Assembly: GCF_963675585.1 (NCBI RefSeq)
Contig: NZ_OY776413.1
Span: 543,501-607,500 of the forward strand
Direction: 5' to 3'
Origin: an uncultured Draconibacterium sp.
GTDB taxonomy: Bacteria > Bacteroidota > Bacteroidia > Bacteroidales > Prolixibacteraceae
DNA length: 64,000 nucleotides
The notes beneath the pieces were generated by a model, which was not told the DNA's origin, made no database searches, and was given only the letters and a program-made list of their open reading frames with translations. A program made the translations under genes and the position numbers. Numbering within the stretch: position 1 is the stretch's first letter; the number at the start of each line of letters is the position of its first letter. Of the stretch, positions 24,989-33,435 are shown piece after piece.

Positions 24989-26245
24989 ATGAAAAAAATA
25001 CTAATATCTGTTTTGGTTCTGACCTTTCTTTCGCTCACGTATTTTGCCAGTGCGCAGATGAAATCGGCCAATAAACTGTATTCTCAACTGAAATATTATC
25101 GGGCAATCCCGTATTTTACAAAAGTTGTTGAGGGGAAAAATGATTCGGACAAAAAAGAAGCAACCTGGAAATTGGCTGAATGTTACCGACGTACCAACAA
25201 TCCCAAAGAAGCTGCCCTTTGGTTTGAACAGGCAGTCAATTTCAAAGATGTTCCGGCTGAAGTGTTTCTGAACTATGGGAATGTACTCCGGAATTTGGGA
25301 CGCTACAACGATGCAATTCAACAATTTGAAAGTTACCTTTCGTTTAAACCGGAAGCCAAAGAAGGAACTGCCTACCTGGAATTTAGCCGCCAGATTGAAT
25401 CGTGGAAAAACCTTGAACCATCGGCAGTAATTGAAAATGATTCAGCGCTTAATTCGCGTTTTTCTGATTTTTCGCCGGTTTATTACAAACAAGGCCTGGT
25501 TTTTATTTCCGATCGCGATTACGATATGCTGGATAATAACAACTATTTCTGGACCGGGAATGGATACCTGAATTTGTATTTCAGAGAAACGGAAACAAGT
25601 GTTCCAACAAAAATGTCGAACGAATTTAACCAGGCTTACCACGACGGACCGGTTTGTTTTTCAAACAACGAATCTCAGATTTTTACCACCCGAACTTTAA
25701 AAACAAAGTGGAAAAGAAAAGACACCATACAAACGCATTATACAGGCATTTATAGTGCACAACTGAATGTTGGGAAACTTGCCTTTAACTCTTTTGAATA
25801 CAACAACCTCGCATATTCGGTGGCACACCCTGCCGTTTCTGAAGATGGAAAACTCATGATCTTCTCTTCAGATATGCCCGGAGGACAAGGCAAAAGCGAT
25901 TTGTATTTTTCAGAATTGGTTGACGGAAAATGGTCGGAGCCTAAAAATTTGGGAACTAAAATCAATACTTTCGGGAATGAGTATTTTCCGTTTCTGGCCA
26001 ATGGCACAACTTTGTATTTTGCATCGAACGGACACATGGGTTACGGTGGGCTCGATTTGTATAAATCGGAATTTAAAAACGGAGAATGGCAGGAACCCGA
26101 GAATTTGAAAGCACCCATAAATTCGTCGTACGACGATTTTGGAATTTTACTAAACAAAGACCTTACCAGTGGCCGTTTTAGTTCAAATCGCCCCGGTGGT
26201 TTAGGCGACGACGACATATACAAATTCAGTGAACTAAAAAAGTAA
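24989..26245 (+). CDS. TPR and PD40 (WD40-like beta-propeller) protein, PorE-like without OmpA domain
   Basis: 418 residues with a signal peptide (MKKILISVLVLTFLSLTYFASAQ). Residues about 24-130 form TPR-like helices (YRAIPYFTKVV, KEATWKLAECYRRTNNPKEA, YNDAIQQFESYL). Residues about 150-415 carry PD40 propeller blades, visible as FSSDMPGGQGKSDLYFS, YFASNGHMGYGGLDLYKSE and RFSSNRPGGLGDDDIYKFS. Relatives at PorP/SprF loci, such as PorE, usually go on with a carboxypeptidase-regulatory-like domain and a C-terminal OmpA domain that grips peptidoglycan. This one stops right after the propeller with a normal stop codon. It starts 18 bp after the PorP/SprF gene, so the two are probably cotranscribed; a box resembling TATCTTTA lies 5 nt before the ATG. 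It likely works in the periplasm with the barrel in the secretion of the giant protein (inference). Confidence 0.85.
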   Translation: MKKILISVLVLTFLSLTYFASAQMKSANKLYSQLKYYRAIPYFTKVVEGKNDSDKKEATWKLAECYRRTNNPKEAALWFEQAVNFKDVPAEVFLNYGNVLRNLGRYNDAIQQFESYLSFKPEAKEGTAYLEFSRQIESWKNLEPSAVIENDSALNSRFSDFSPVYYKQGLVFISDRDYDMLDNNNYFWTGNGYLNLYFRETETSVPTKMSNEFNQAYHDGPVCFSNNESQIFTTRTLKTKWKRKDTIQTHYTGIYSAQLNVGKLAFNSFEYNNLAYSVAHPAVSEDGKLMIFSSDMPGGQGKSDLYFSELVDGKWSEPKNLGTKINTFGNEYFPFLANGTTLYFASNGHMGYGGLDLYKSEFKNGEWQEPENLKAPINSSYDDFGILLNKDLTSGRFSSNRPGGLGDDDIYKFSELKK

Positions 26246-27490
26246 TTACAACTCCTGGTAGTTTTTCATTATCGAAGTCATCATTTCTTTTGAAATAGTA
26301 ATGGCATTGGTACGCCATTTTTCAGATGGTGGATAAAACATTTCGTAATAACCGGCCTTCACCTTTTCTCGATCTTTCTCTGATTTGTATCCGTAATGTG
26401 CCCCCTGGTTTTCGGTGATTGAAATGTGTGCCGATTTTACTGCTCCCATGGTAGAACTGGTATTTAAAGTGCCAAATTCCATCAACATCGGAATAGACGT
26501 TTTTTCGGGCATCAATCCGCCAATGTATTCAACAAACTGCCCGCTAACGGTATAAAAATTATCCGAGTCGCCCCAGTTAATCTCGTAATCCTTAAAAACA
26601 GTTTCCATTATTTGTTTTAAAACAGGGTCGTCAACCGGATTAGGGAAAAGATGCAGCTCTCCCCTCTCGCCAAAGCCTGTATGCAGGTCAAGATTTAAAA
26701 TTGTCTGATACGGTTCTGCCTTTTCCTGAATCACCTTCGACAAAATTGCCATTTGCTGTTCGGCTTTAAAACCACCAAAATAAATTCCTTCCTCAAACTG
26801 ATACTGTCCCTGAGCAAATGCCTGCAACAAAGCCGGCATTCCTTTTTGTGCAATCTGGCGTATGGCAGTAATCAGAAAAAAGCGGTTTCCCAGGCTATTC
26901 ATATTTACTTCTCCTTTTGGAGTCAGCATATCGTACAAGGCAACAAAACCATCGTTCTTGGTCTGATAAAGCGCTTCATCCAAACCATAATTCCGGTTTA
27001 AATCGACATTATTTTCGGTAAAACGGCGTTCGTTTTTAAAACCCCATGCATTCATTCCATGAACCATCAGCAGTCCAACTTCGGAAAGCATTTCCTCCTC
27101 GAAAAACTCATTCATAAGCATTTGCTGAACAGCACTTCCCACATACCCTTCAATCCCGTGAGTTCCGGAATTAATTAAAACAAGTTTTTTGGTTGTATCG
27201 CTGGCAGGTATGTAGCAAAAATCAATAGTCAGGTCATTATCTGTTTGGCTGGTTATGGGTACCGAAAATAGTTCAACACTATCAAAACGTTCCCTCATTT
27301 TTTCAGCCTGCATCCGAAATGCATCGCGGCACTCCTCCCAGCTTTCGTGATAATAGGCCAACTTTGCCTCGTCCACAGCCACTTCCGGATCGTTGGGCGA
27401 ATAATAATTAAAACTGATGTAAGCATAAGCTAATGCAACAACCAACACCCCTGAAATAATCAGAGCTGAAATTTTAAGAAACTTTTTCAT
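26246..27490 (-). CDS. M14-like zinc carboxypeptidase family protein (DUF2817-type)
   Basis: 414 residues with an N-terminal hydrophobic anchor or signal (about residues 5-28). M14-type zinc-hydrolase motifs are visible: SGTHGIEGYVG (zinc His and Glu), NNVDLNRNYG (Asn-Arg), LDLHTGFGERGELHLFPNP (third zinc His), and MEFGT near the C terminus, where the catalytic Glu is expected. The pattern matches the DUF2817 branch, whose substrates are mostly unknown. It is probably exported or membrane-tethered. The stop codon directly abuts that of the convergent PD40 gene with no terminator between. The small minus-strand gene at 27589 lies about 100 bp upstream. The specific substrate cannot be read from the sequence. 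Confidence 0.82.
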   Translation of the reverse strand: MKKFLKISALIISGVLVVALAYAYISFNYYSPNDPEVAVDEAKLAYYHESWEECRDAFRMQAEKMRERFDSVELFSVPITSQTDNDLTIDFCYIPASDTTKKLVLINSGTHGIEGYVGSAVQQMLMNEFFEEEMLSEVGLLMVHGMNAWGFKNERRFTENNVDLNRNYGLDEALYQTKNDGFVALYDMLTPKGEVNMNSLGNRFFLITAIRQIAQKGMPALLQAFAQGQYQFEEGIYFGGFKAEQQMAILSKVIQEKAEPYQTILNLDLHTGFGERGELHLFPNPVDDPVLKQIMETVFKDYEINWGDSDNFYTVSGQFVEYIGGLMPEKTSIPMLMEFGTLNTSSTMGAVKSAHISITENQGAHYGYKSEKDREKVKAGYYEMFYPPSEKWRTNAITISKEMMTSIMKNYQEL

Positions 27491-27588
27491 CTGATAAAAG
27501 TGTTTATTTTATACAATTAAACCAGTAATAAGTTGCACTCAACATTTAAACAGTGAGTGCAGGAAACCGTGATTGTTTTACAAAATAA

Positions 27589-27792
27589 TCAGATTACAAA
27601 CCTTACATGCTTGTCTTCTATCATTTGTTGCAACTCGCGTAATAAAGCTTGTTCGTGTTGATCAATATAACCATCTTCGGTAGCTATATTAATAATTTTA
27701 TCGTACTCATCACGTGTGATTTTATGATCTTCAATCGCTTTTTCAATTATTGCCCGCAACCGAATTGAACTCTCGCTAACTCTATCTGTCAT
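27589..27792 (-). CDS. Small conserved hypothetical protein (67 aa)
   Basis: A 67-residue soluble, highly charged, probably all-helical protein (MTDRVSESSIRLRAIIEKAI...). The segment ITRDEYDKIINIATEDGYIDQHEQALLRELQ suggests a helix-turn-helix pair with an EF-hand-like or TerB-like acidic turn, but I do not recognise a named family with certainty. Balanced codon use and a clean start support it being real. A TACCTTTC element resembling a -7 box lies about 25-30 nt upstream. It sits between the M14-like gene and the glycerol facilitator gene, all on the minus strand. Function unknown. Confidence 0.65.
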   Translation of the reverse strand: MTDRVSESSIRLRAIIEKAIEDHKITRDEYDKIINIATEDGYIDQHEQALLRELQQMIEDKHVRFVI

Positions 27793-27835
27793 ACTTTTAT
27801 TTTTTTAGAAAGGTAAAAAAAAATGTGTAAAACAA

Positions 27836-28591
27836 TTAGCAGTTGCACAGATGAAGTATGAATAAATATATCAAAGCTGCAAAAGCCGCGCCTGCCAATG
27901 GCCCGACAATTGGAATCCAGGCGTATTTCCAATCTGTATCATCTTTATCATCAATTGGGAGCAAAGCATGCACGATTCGCGGGCCAAAATCGCGTGCAGG
28001 ATTTATGGCATATCCTGTTGTTCCGCCCAAACTCATTCCTATTGAAAATACAACCAAAGCAACCGGCAGCGCTCCAAGCGAACCAAGTCCAACATGTCCG
28101 CTACCCAAATTTTCGTATTCAAGCTGAGGTAATGAAATAAGCAAAACGGCAAAAATCAGTACAAAAGTTCCTATAAACTCCGAAAATAAATTGTTGCGGG
28201 TATCACGAATTGCAGGTGCAGTGCAAAAGGCCGACTTCTTCATCCCTGCTGTTTTGGTGAGCTTAAAATGTTTTTTAAAGAACATATAAACCGTTGTTGC
28301 GCCAAGCATTGCTCCCAAAATCTGAGCTAAAACAAATGGAATAACGTTTATCCAATCGAACAAACCGGCCAGGGCTAATCCAACTGTAACAGCCGGATTC
28401 AGGTGTGCCCCGCTCAAATCGGAAGTAGCCAGCACTGCCACGTACACAGCCATTCCCCAGCCCGCAGTTATTACAATTAATCCGCCTCCGTTTCCGTAGG
28501 TTTTATCCAGGTTTACATTTGCAACCACACCATTTCCCAATAAAATTAAAATGAAAGTTCCGAGGAATTCACCAAAAAGTTGAAGTGCCAT
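27836..28591 (-). CDS. glpF: Aquaporin family glycerol uptake facilitator
   Basis: 251 residues with about six membrane segments and both half-helix motifs of the MIP family: LNPAVTVG in the first half and INPARDFGPRIV in the second. The Asp after NPAR is typical of glycerol-conducting members (GlpF) rather than strict water channels. It would let glycerol and similar small solutes diffuse across the inner membrane. It is divergent from gpsA, which makes or uses glycerol 3-phosphate, with 320 bp between, so a shared glycerol or phospholipid control is plausible. No glycerol kinase gene is in the window. A water or mixed channel is the main alternative. Confidence 0.88.
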   Translation of the reverse strand: MALQLFGEFLGTFILILLGNGVVANVNLDKTYGNGGGLIVITAGWGMAVYVAVLATSDLSGAHLNPAVTVGLALAGLFDWINVIPFVLAQILGAMLGATTVYMFFKKHFKLTKTAGMKKSAFCTAPAIRDTRNNLFSEFIGTFVLIFAVLLISLPQLEYENLGSGHVGLGSLGALPVALVVFSIGMSLGGTTGYAINPARDFGPRIVHALLPIDDKDDTDWKYAWIPIVGPLAGAAFAALIYLFILHLCNC

Positions 28592-28911
28592 AAGTTTAGT
28601 TCATTTATTGTCTCTTCCTTTCGGATAAAGACTTTTTAAAATTCAACAATACAGTTTTTTATCTCAATTCGCCCTGTAAAAAAGGGAACAGCAAACCGGC
28701 GTTAGCACCAATCATTCAAAGTTTTGAATGTTGATTTCCAGTTTTATCGAGTGTTGAAAATACAACTTTATTTGTACAATTCTTGCTTCAATTACCTCTT
28801 ACAAAACAGCTTTTTCAACGATAAAAATCAGCTTTGTTGATCGGATTTATTGCCGTTCTACTTTTATATGACTACACAAATTGTACATTTGCCTAGATTT
28901 TTCTGAAAAAA
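28592..28911. promoter_or_regulatory. Divergent glpF/gpsA intergenic region with -7 box and palindrome
   Basis: These 320 bp hold no credible gene. A Bacteroidota-type -7 box, TACATTTG, lies at 28884-28891, 20 nt before the gpsA ATG. A perfect 18-bp inverted repeat (CATTCAAA, GT, TTTGAATG) lies at 28713-28730, nearer the glpF side, and could be an operator or a chance AT-rich palindrome. I could not pick a confident -33 box for either gene. Confidence 0.45.
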
Positions 28912-29910
28912 ATGAATATTAAAACAGATACCGTTGGAATAATTGGCAGTGGAAGCTGGGCAACTGCAATTGCAAAAATGCTGCTCGAAAATGTGAATGA
29001 AATTAATTGGTACTTCCGCAAAGAATCTACCATTAAACAATTTAAGAATACCAGTTACAATCCACGTTATTTGCGCGAAGTTGAATTTGAAACGGAACGA
29101 ATAAACTTCTACCACGATGTTACACAGCTGGTTGAAGAGTCCGACATTTTGATTATGGTTGTTCCATCGGCCTACCTGCCGGGTACGTTGGCCGAAATAA
29201 AAACCGATATTTCAGGGAAATACATTTTATCGGGAATAAAAGGAATTGTGGGCGACGAAAACCTTTTGGTTGCTCAGTATTTGCATAAAAAATTTAACGT
29301 TCCATACGAAAACCTTGGAGTACTTGCCGGCCCCTGTCATGCCGAAGAGGTTGCAAGCGAAAAGTTATCGTACCTTACTGTTGCCGCAATTAATGAACAA
29401 CAGTCGGCAAAGTTTGCCGAATTAATTGAATGCGATTATATATATACTACTCTATCGGACGACATTTGGGGAACCGAATATGCAGCTGTATTAAAAAACA
29501 TTATTGCCATTGCATCCGGAATTGCGCATGGTTTGCGCTACGGCGACAACTTTCATGCAGTGTTAATTTCGCGGGCTATTCAGGAAATGAAACGATTTGT
29601 GGACACCGTTCACCCAATTACACGCGACATAAAATCTCCGGCTTATTTAGGCGATTTACTGGTAACTTCCTATTCTCAATTTAGTAGAAACCGAACTTTT
29701 GGAACCATGATTGGAAAAGGTTATTCGGTTAAAGCGGCGCAACTTGAATTAAATATGGTGGCGGAAGGATATTACGCCTCAAAATCGATTCAGAAAATAA
29801 ATGAGAAATACAAAGTAGATATGCCGATTACCGATACGGTTTACAAAATCTTATACGATAAAGTATCTCCGGGCCGGGCTTTTACACAACTAACTAAATT
29901 GTTACGTTAA
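28912..29910 (+). CDS. gpsA: Glycerol-3-phosphate dehydrogenase [NAD(P)+]
   Basis: Reduces dihydroxyacetone phosphate to sn-glycerol 3-phosphate in the cytoplasm, the entry step of phospholipid synthesis. The 332-residue length is usual. The N-terminal Rossmann motif reads VGIIGSGSWATAIAKMLLEN; LAGPCHAEEVASEKLSY matches the family's conserved GPs-A-E region; EYAAVLKNIIAIASGIAHGL carries the catalytic Lys in the expected context, and SRNRTFGTMIGKG is the substrate-binding stretch near the C-terminal domain. The ATG at 28912 follows a -7 box by 20 nt. The gene stands alone, divergent from the glycerol facilitator. Confidence 0.96.
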   Translation: MNIKTDTVGIIGSGSWATAIAKMLLENVNEINWYFRKESTIKQFKNTSYNPRYLREVEFETERINFYHDVTQLVEESDILIMVVPSAYLPGTLAEIKTDISGKYILSGIKGIVGDENLLVAQYLHKKFNVPYENLGVLAGPCHAEEVASEKLSYLTVAAINEQQSAKFAELIECDYIYTTLSDDIWGTEYAAVLKNIIAIASGIAHGLRYGDNFHAVLISRAIQEMKRFVDTVHPITRDIKSPAYLGDLLVTSYSQFSRNRTFGTMIGKGYSVKAAQLELNMVAEGYYASKSIQKINEKYKVDMPITDTVYKILYDKVSPGRAFTQLTKLLR

Positions 29911-30032
29911 ACAAACAATTACGTATTGTTTCGTCTATATTTTTCAATTGTATTTAAAGATTCTTTCCCTCTTTCTAAGCACTTTTACAGGAATTTCCAG
30001 TCAGTTACAAAAAAGTGTATCATAAAAGGAAT

Positions 30033-30063
30033 AAAAAATGCCACCTTAAAAAAGATGGCATTT
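30033..30063 (-). terminator. Rho-independent terminator for pgi
   Basis: An 8-bp stem AAATGCCA/TGGCATTT (30036-30043 with 30056-30063), extended after one mismatch by three more pairs around an AAAA loop. On the minus strand it is followed by six T residues. It lies 22 nt past the pgi stop codon, and could also end the convergent gpsA transcript. Confidence 0.75.
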
Positions 30064-30084
30064 CAAAAATATATCGATAACTAT

Positions 30085-31731
30085 TTATCTCATTTCTTTC
30101 CAGGCATTGATTAAACCGTTTGTTGAGGCATCGTGTCCTGTTACTTTTTCGTCAGAATTTAATTCAGGTAAAATGGCATTTGCCAGTTGTTTTCCCAATT
30201 CAACTCCCCACTGGTCGAAACTGTAAATGTTCCAGATAATTCCCTGTGCGAAAATTTTGTGCTCGTACATGGCAATTAAAGCACCCAAAACACGCGGAGT
30301 TAATTGTTTTACCAAAATAGAGTTGGTTGGAATATTTCCCATAAACACTTTAAAAGGTGTTAACTCTTTAATTTCAGCTTCGTTTTTACCCGCAGCTTTT
30401 AGTTCGGCAACCACCTGCTCTTCGGTTTTACCAACCATCATCGCTTCGGTTTGTGCAAAAAAGTTGGCCAGTAATTTCGGATGATGGTCGCTCACTTTGT
30501 TGTGGTTAATTGCCGATGCAATAAAATCGCATGGAATTAATTTTGTTCCCTGGTGAATTAGCTGGTAAAAAGCATGCTGACCATTTGTTCCGGGCTCGCC
30601 CCAGATAATTGGTCCGGTTTGATAGTCCACTTGTTCCCCGTTGCGGTCCACATATTTTCCGTTACTCTCCATGTTTCCTTGCTGGAAATAAGCCGAAAAA
30701 CGGTGCATGTACTGGTCGTAAGGCAAAATGGCTTCACTTTCGGCACCATAAAAATTGTTGTACCACAAGCCAATTAATGCTAAAATTACCGGTATGTTTT
30801 TGTCAAAATCTGTTTCGCTGAAATGTTTGTCCATGGCATGGGCGCCTTCCAACAGTGCAATGTAGTTGTCGTAACCAATGCCAAGCATAATGCTTAAACC
30901 AATTGCCGACCACAACGAATAACGACCTCCCACCCAGTTCCAGAAACGGAACATATTATCGGTATCGATTCCGAAAGCAGAAACAGCTTCGGCGTTGGTT
31001 GATACAGCCACAAAATGTTTTGCCACATGCTCCAGCTCTTTTGCCGATTCAAGGAACCAGTCTTTTGCCGAGTTGGCGTTGGTCATGGTTTCCTGAGTGG
31101 TAAATGTTTTCGAAGCCACAATAAACAAGGTAGTTTCAGGATTTACAGCTTTTACTGTTTCGGCAATGTGTGTTCCGTCAACATTGGATACAAAGTGCAA
31201 ATTCAGCTGGTTTTTGTAAGGTTTTAAAGCCTCGGTAACCATTAACGGACCAAGATCCGAACCTCCAATACCAATGTTTACGATATCGGTAATTGCTTTG
31301 CCGGTGTAACCTTTCCACTCGCCCGAAATTACTTTATCAGTAAATCCTTTCATTTGATCGAGCACAGCATTTACTTCAGGCATTACATCTTCGCCATCCA
31401 CAATAATTGGAGTATTGCTGCGGTTGCGTAAAGCGGTGTGAAGTACAGCACGATCTTCGGTAACATTTATCTTTTTCCCTTCGAACATAGCCGAAATGGC
31501 TTCTTTTAAACCACATTCGTTTGCCAGTTCAAGCAAAGTTGATTTCACCTCATCGTCGATAATGTTTTTTGAGAAGTCAATAAGAATGTCTTCAAATTTT
31601 ATCGAGTACTTTTCAAAACGATCTGCATCGGCAGCAAAAAGTTCTTTCATATGTTTGCCTTCAAACTCGAAGTAAATTTCTTCCAGTTTATTCCAGGCAG
31701 CAGTTTCCATTGGATTAATCTTTGGTAGCAT
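30085..31731 (-). CDS. pgi: Glucose-6-phosphate isomerase
   Basis: Interconverts glucose 6-phosphate and fructose 6-phosphate in glycolysis and gluconeogenesis. The 548 residues match the long bacterial/eukaryotic-type enzyme. Visible motifs: [71 protein letters not shown] and [18 protein letters not shown], the last containing the catalytic Glu and His, plus [10 protein letters not shown] near the end. The start MLPKINP is clean. The promoter region carries a long palindrome, and a terminator follows. The gene is monocistronic. Confidence 0.97.
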   Translation of the reverse strand: MLPKINPMETAAWNKLEEIYFEFEGKHMKELFAADADRFEKYSIKFEDILIDFSKNIIDDEVKSTLLELANECGLKEAISAMFEGKKINVTEDRAVLHTALRNRSNTPIIVDGEDVMPEVNAVLDQMKGFTDKVISGEWKGYTGKAITDIVNIGIGGSDLGPLMVTEALKPYKNQLNLHFVSNVDGTHIAETVKAVNPETTLFIVASKTFTTQETMTNANSAKDWFLESAKELEHVAKHFVAVSTNAEAVSAFGIDTDNMFRFWNWVGGRYSLWSAIGLSIMLGIGYDNYIALLEGAHAMDKHFSETDFDKNIPVILALIGLWYNNFYGAESEAILPYDQYMHRFSAYFQQGNMESNGKYVDRNGEQVDYQTGPIIWGEPGTNGQHAFYQLIHQGTKLIPCDFIASAINHNKVSDHHPKLLANFFAQTEAMMVGKTEEQVVAELKAAGKNEAEIKELTPFKVFMGNIPTNSILVKQLTPRVLGALIAMYEHKIFAQGIIWNIYSFDQWGVELGKQLANAILPELNSDEKVTGHDASTNGLINAWKEMR

Positions 31732-31750
31732 ATTTTGTAATTTTTATTTG

Positions 31751-31790
31751 CAAATTTAGTGATACACTCACTTAAAGTGAGCGTATCACT
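31751..31790 (-). promoter_or_regulatory. pgi promoter (-7 box) with overlapping 33-bp palindrome
   Basis: On the minus strand a TAAATTTG box, matching TAnnTTTG, lies at 31758-31751, about 20 nt before the pgi ATG. Directly upstream, 31758-31790 is a near-perfect inverted repeat: AGTGATAC, one mismatched base, CTCACTT, a single central base, then the complement. This places the palindrome between where the -33 and -7 elements should be, the classic place for a repressor site. If transcription starts further upstream, it would instead form a strong 5' UTR hairpin. Confidence 0.6.
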
Positions 31791-31924
31791 TTGATTTCAG
31801 TACAAATATAATGTATTAAACCGATTACAGATTTTTGCTTCTAAAAGGTTAATGTTGACTTAAGAAAAATGGAACCCGGGAGGTCTACTCAAAGATTGTA
31901 ATTTGAGAATAATCCCAGAAACGC

Positions 31925-32110
31925 CTATTTTGTCCGATAAGCCCTAACAGTTATAACCAACGCTGTGACGGCCAAAGCCAGTCCGCCAAAAGCAAAAAAA
32001 CAACATCCTTTGTTTGGCCAGTGCTGCAGCTTAGCATAAAAACTATAAAAGATAAGCACAGATCCCAGTGCTAAAAAAGTGATAACAAGTGTTTTTCGGG
32101 TTTTCGACAT
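31925..32110 (-). CDS. Small two-helix membrane protein (61 aa)
   Basis: From the ATG at 32110 the product begins MSKTRKTLVITFLALG and has two predicted membrane helices (about residues 7-27 and 37-56) joined by a short loop with AKLQHWPNKG. The frame stays open further upstream (to 32242), but that extension has no membrane or coding character, so the short form is chosen. The K-x-x-HWP-x-x-G loop between two helices recalls the N-terminal hairpin of GldL-type motor proteins, though this is only a resemblance and the protein is far shorter. No partner genes are adjacent. Function unknown. Confidence 0.55.
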   Translation of the reverse strand: MSKTRKTLVITFLALGSVLIFYSFYAKLQHWPNKGCCFFAFGGLALAVTALVITVRAYRTK

Positions 32111-32340
32111 AACGTATAAATTAACGTTTGTACGGCCAAAACTAATAAAAAGTCTGCTTTTTTCATCTCTTTTTTCTATAAAATAATCCACCCTTATAGC
32201 TACCAAAAGTTCAGATAATCCTGAAAGCTGCAATTGAAGCATAAAACCTAAAACTCATCTTGATTTCAATTTGAGATAATTGCGCCTATTTTACGATGTA
32301 TAAATCACTCAATCTCATGAAAATCGGATTGCATCTTTTT

Positions 32341-32348
32341 TATCTTTG
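32341..32348 (+). promoter_or_regulatory. -7 promoter box TATCTTTG, 5 nt before a start codon
   Basis: TATCTTTG fits the Bacteroidota -7 consensus TAnnTTTG, and the ATG of the DMT transporter gene begins 5 nt further. Transcription would start almost at the start codon, so the mRNA may be leaderless or nearly so. Confidence 0.55.
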
Positions 32349-32353
32349 CATCC

Positions 32354-33259
32354 ATGAAATCGAATACAATAAAAGGATATCTTTTTGCCTTGCTGGCTAC
32401 CCTGTCTTTTTCCAATGTATATATTTTTAGTAAAGCAGCACTTAACCAAATTCATTTAACCCAATTTGGAATTTACTGGTGTGCCATTGGTGTAATTTTA
32501 AGTTTACTGTTTGCATTAAAAAACAACAAGTTGGCTCAAATAAAAGAGCTTACAAAAAAGCAAATTCGCATACTGCTCATTTTAGGTGGCCTGGAAATTC
32601 TTACCACTGCCACGTTCTTTATTTCTATAAATATCATTCCCGATCCGGCCATTACATCTTTTCTGGGCAATATGTTTCCGGTAATGGTGGCACTCGGAGG
32701 AATTATAATTTTAAAAGAAAAATTGGCTTGGATTGAAATTATGGGTGGTTTGCTGGCTATTGCCGGAACTTTCATAATCAGTTATTCGGGCGGAACCTCG
32801 TTAAAAACGTTTTTTATTGCCGGTACAGGCATTGTTTTGGTAAATGCAATTTTAGCAACTACAGCAACGCTAACGGTTAAAGTATATGTAAAAGAAATGA
32901 GCCCCGAGTTATTCAACCTCAATCGGTACATCTGGCTTTTCCTTTTCTCATTTATCATATTTTTTGTGTACAAACAACCTTTTGCTATTCCGGCTAAGGC
33001 GCTATCAAATGTTAGCATTGGAGCCTTTCTCGAATTTATTGCCATTCTAACTGTTTATTATTCGTATCGCTACATTGAAGCTTCAAGGTCGGCAATTGTA
33101 CAAAGTTTAAAAGGTATTTTTGTGCTAATCGGAGCATTCCTGGTTTTTAAAACCTTTCCTGCACCCTATCAGTTTATGGGAGGAATGATAACCGTACTCG
33201 GCGTTTTAATCATGAGTTTGGCACAGGCAGGTTACTTTTCACCCAAAAAAAATAGATAA
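32354..33259 (+). CDS. DMT superfamily (EamA) transporter
   Basis: 301 residues with about ten hydrophobic helices in two homologous halves, the layout of EamA/DMT permeases. The first half opens with GYLFALLATLSFSNVYIFSKAAL; the repeat ends show GGLLAIAGTFIISYSGG and GGMITVLGVLIMSLAQAG, the usual last helices of each half. Such carriers export amino acids, nucleosides or other metabolites across the inner membrane; the substrate cannot be read from the sequence. The gene is flanked by non-coding DNA on both sides and seems to be transcribed alone. Confidence 0.88.
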   Translation: MKSNTIKGYLFALLATLSFSNVYIFSKAALNQIHLTQFGIYWCAIGVILSLLFALKNNKLAQIKELTKKQIRILLILGGLEILTTATFFISINIIPDPAITSFLGNMFPVMVALGGIIILKEKLAWIEIMGGLLAIAGTFIISYSGGTSLKTFFIAGTGIVLVNAILATTATLTVKVYVKEMSPELFNLNRYIWLFLFSFIIFFVYKQPFAIPAKALSNVSIGAFLEFIAILTVYYSYRYIEASRSAIVQSLKGIFVLIGAFLVFKTFPAPYQFMGGMITVLGVLIMSLAQAGYFSPKKNR

Positions 33260-33435
33260 ATCGCTTCTAAACTGATTTTTCAGTTAAAAAACTATAACAT
33301 TAGTTTTTCTAAAGCTATTTTAACAAAATTTCAAAATAAAATCCCCTAACTTTCGTTGAAATTGAGAACAAGGCATACTTTTTGTTAAACAGAAAAACAC
33401 GTTCTACCACTCAAAATTAACGAAAACAATAAACA

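Noticed and set aside
29926-30114. 62-codon open frame between gpsA and pgi
   Set aside because: It spans the pgi terminator hairpin and overlaps the end of pgi; no coding character.
32111-32242. Upstream extension of the 61-residue membrane protein
   Set aside because: The added part lacks a membrane or domain pattern and the downstream ATG gives a clean start.
33270-33308. AT-rich hairpins after the DMT transporter gene as a terminator
   Set aside because: The stems (six and eight pairs) are almost all A-T, with a weak T tract; not enough to call.
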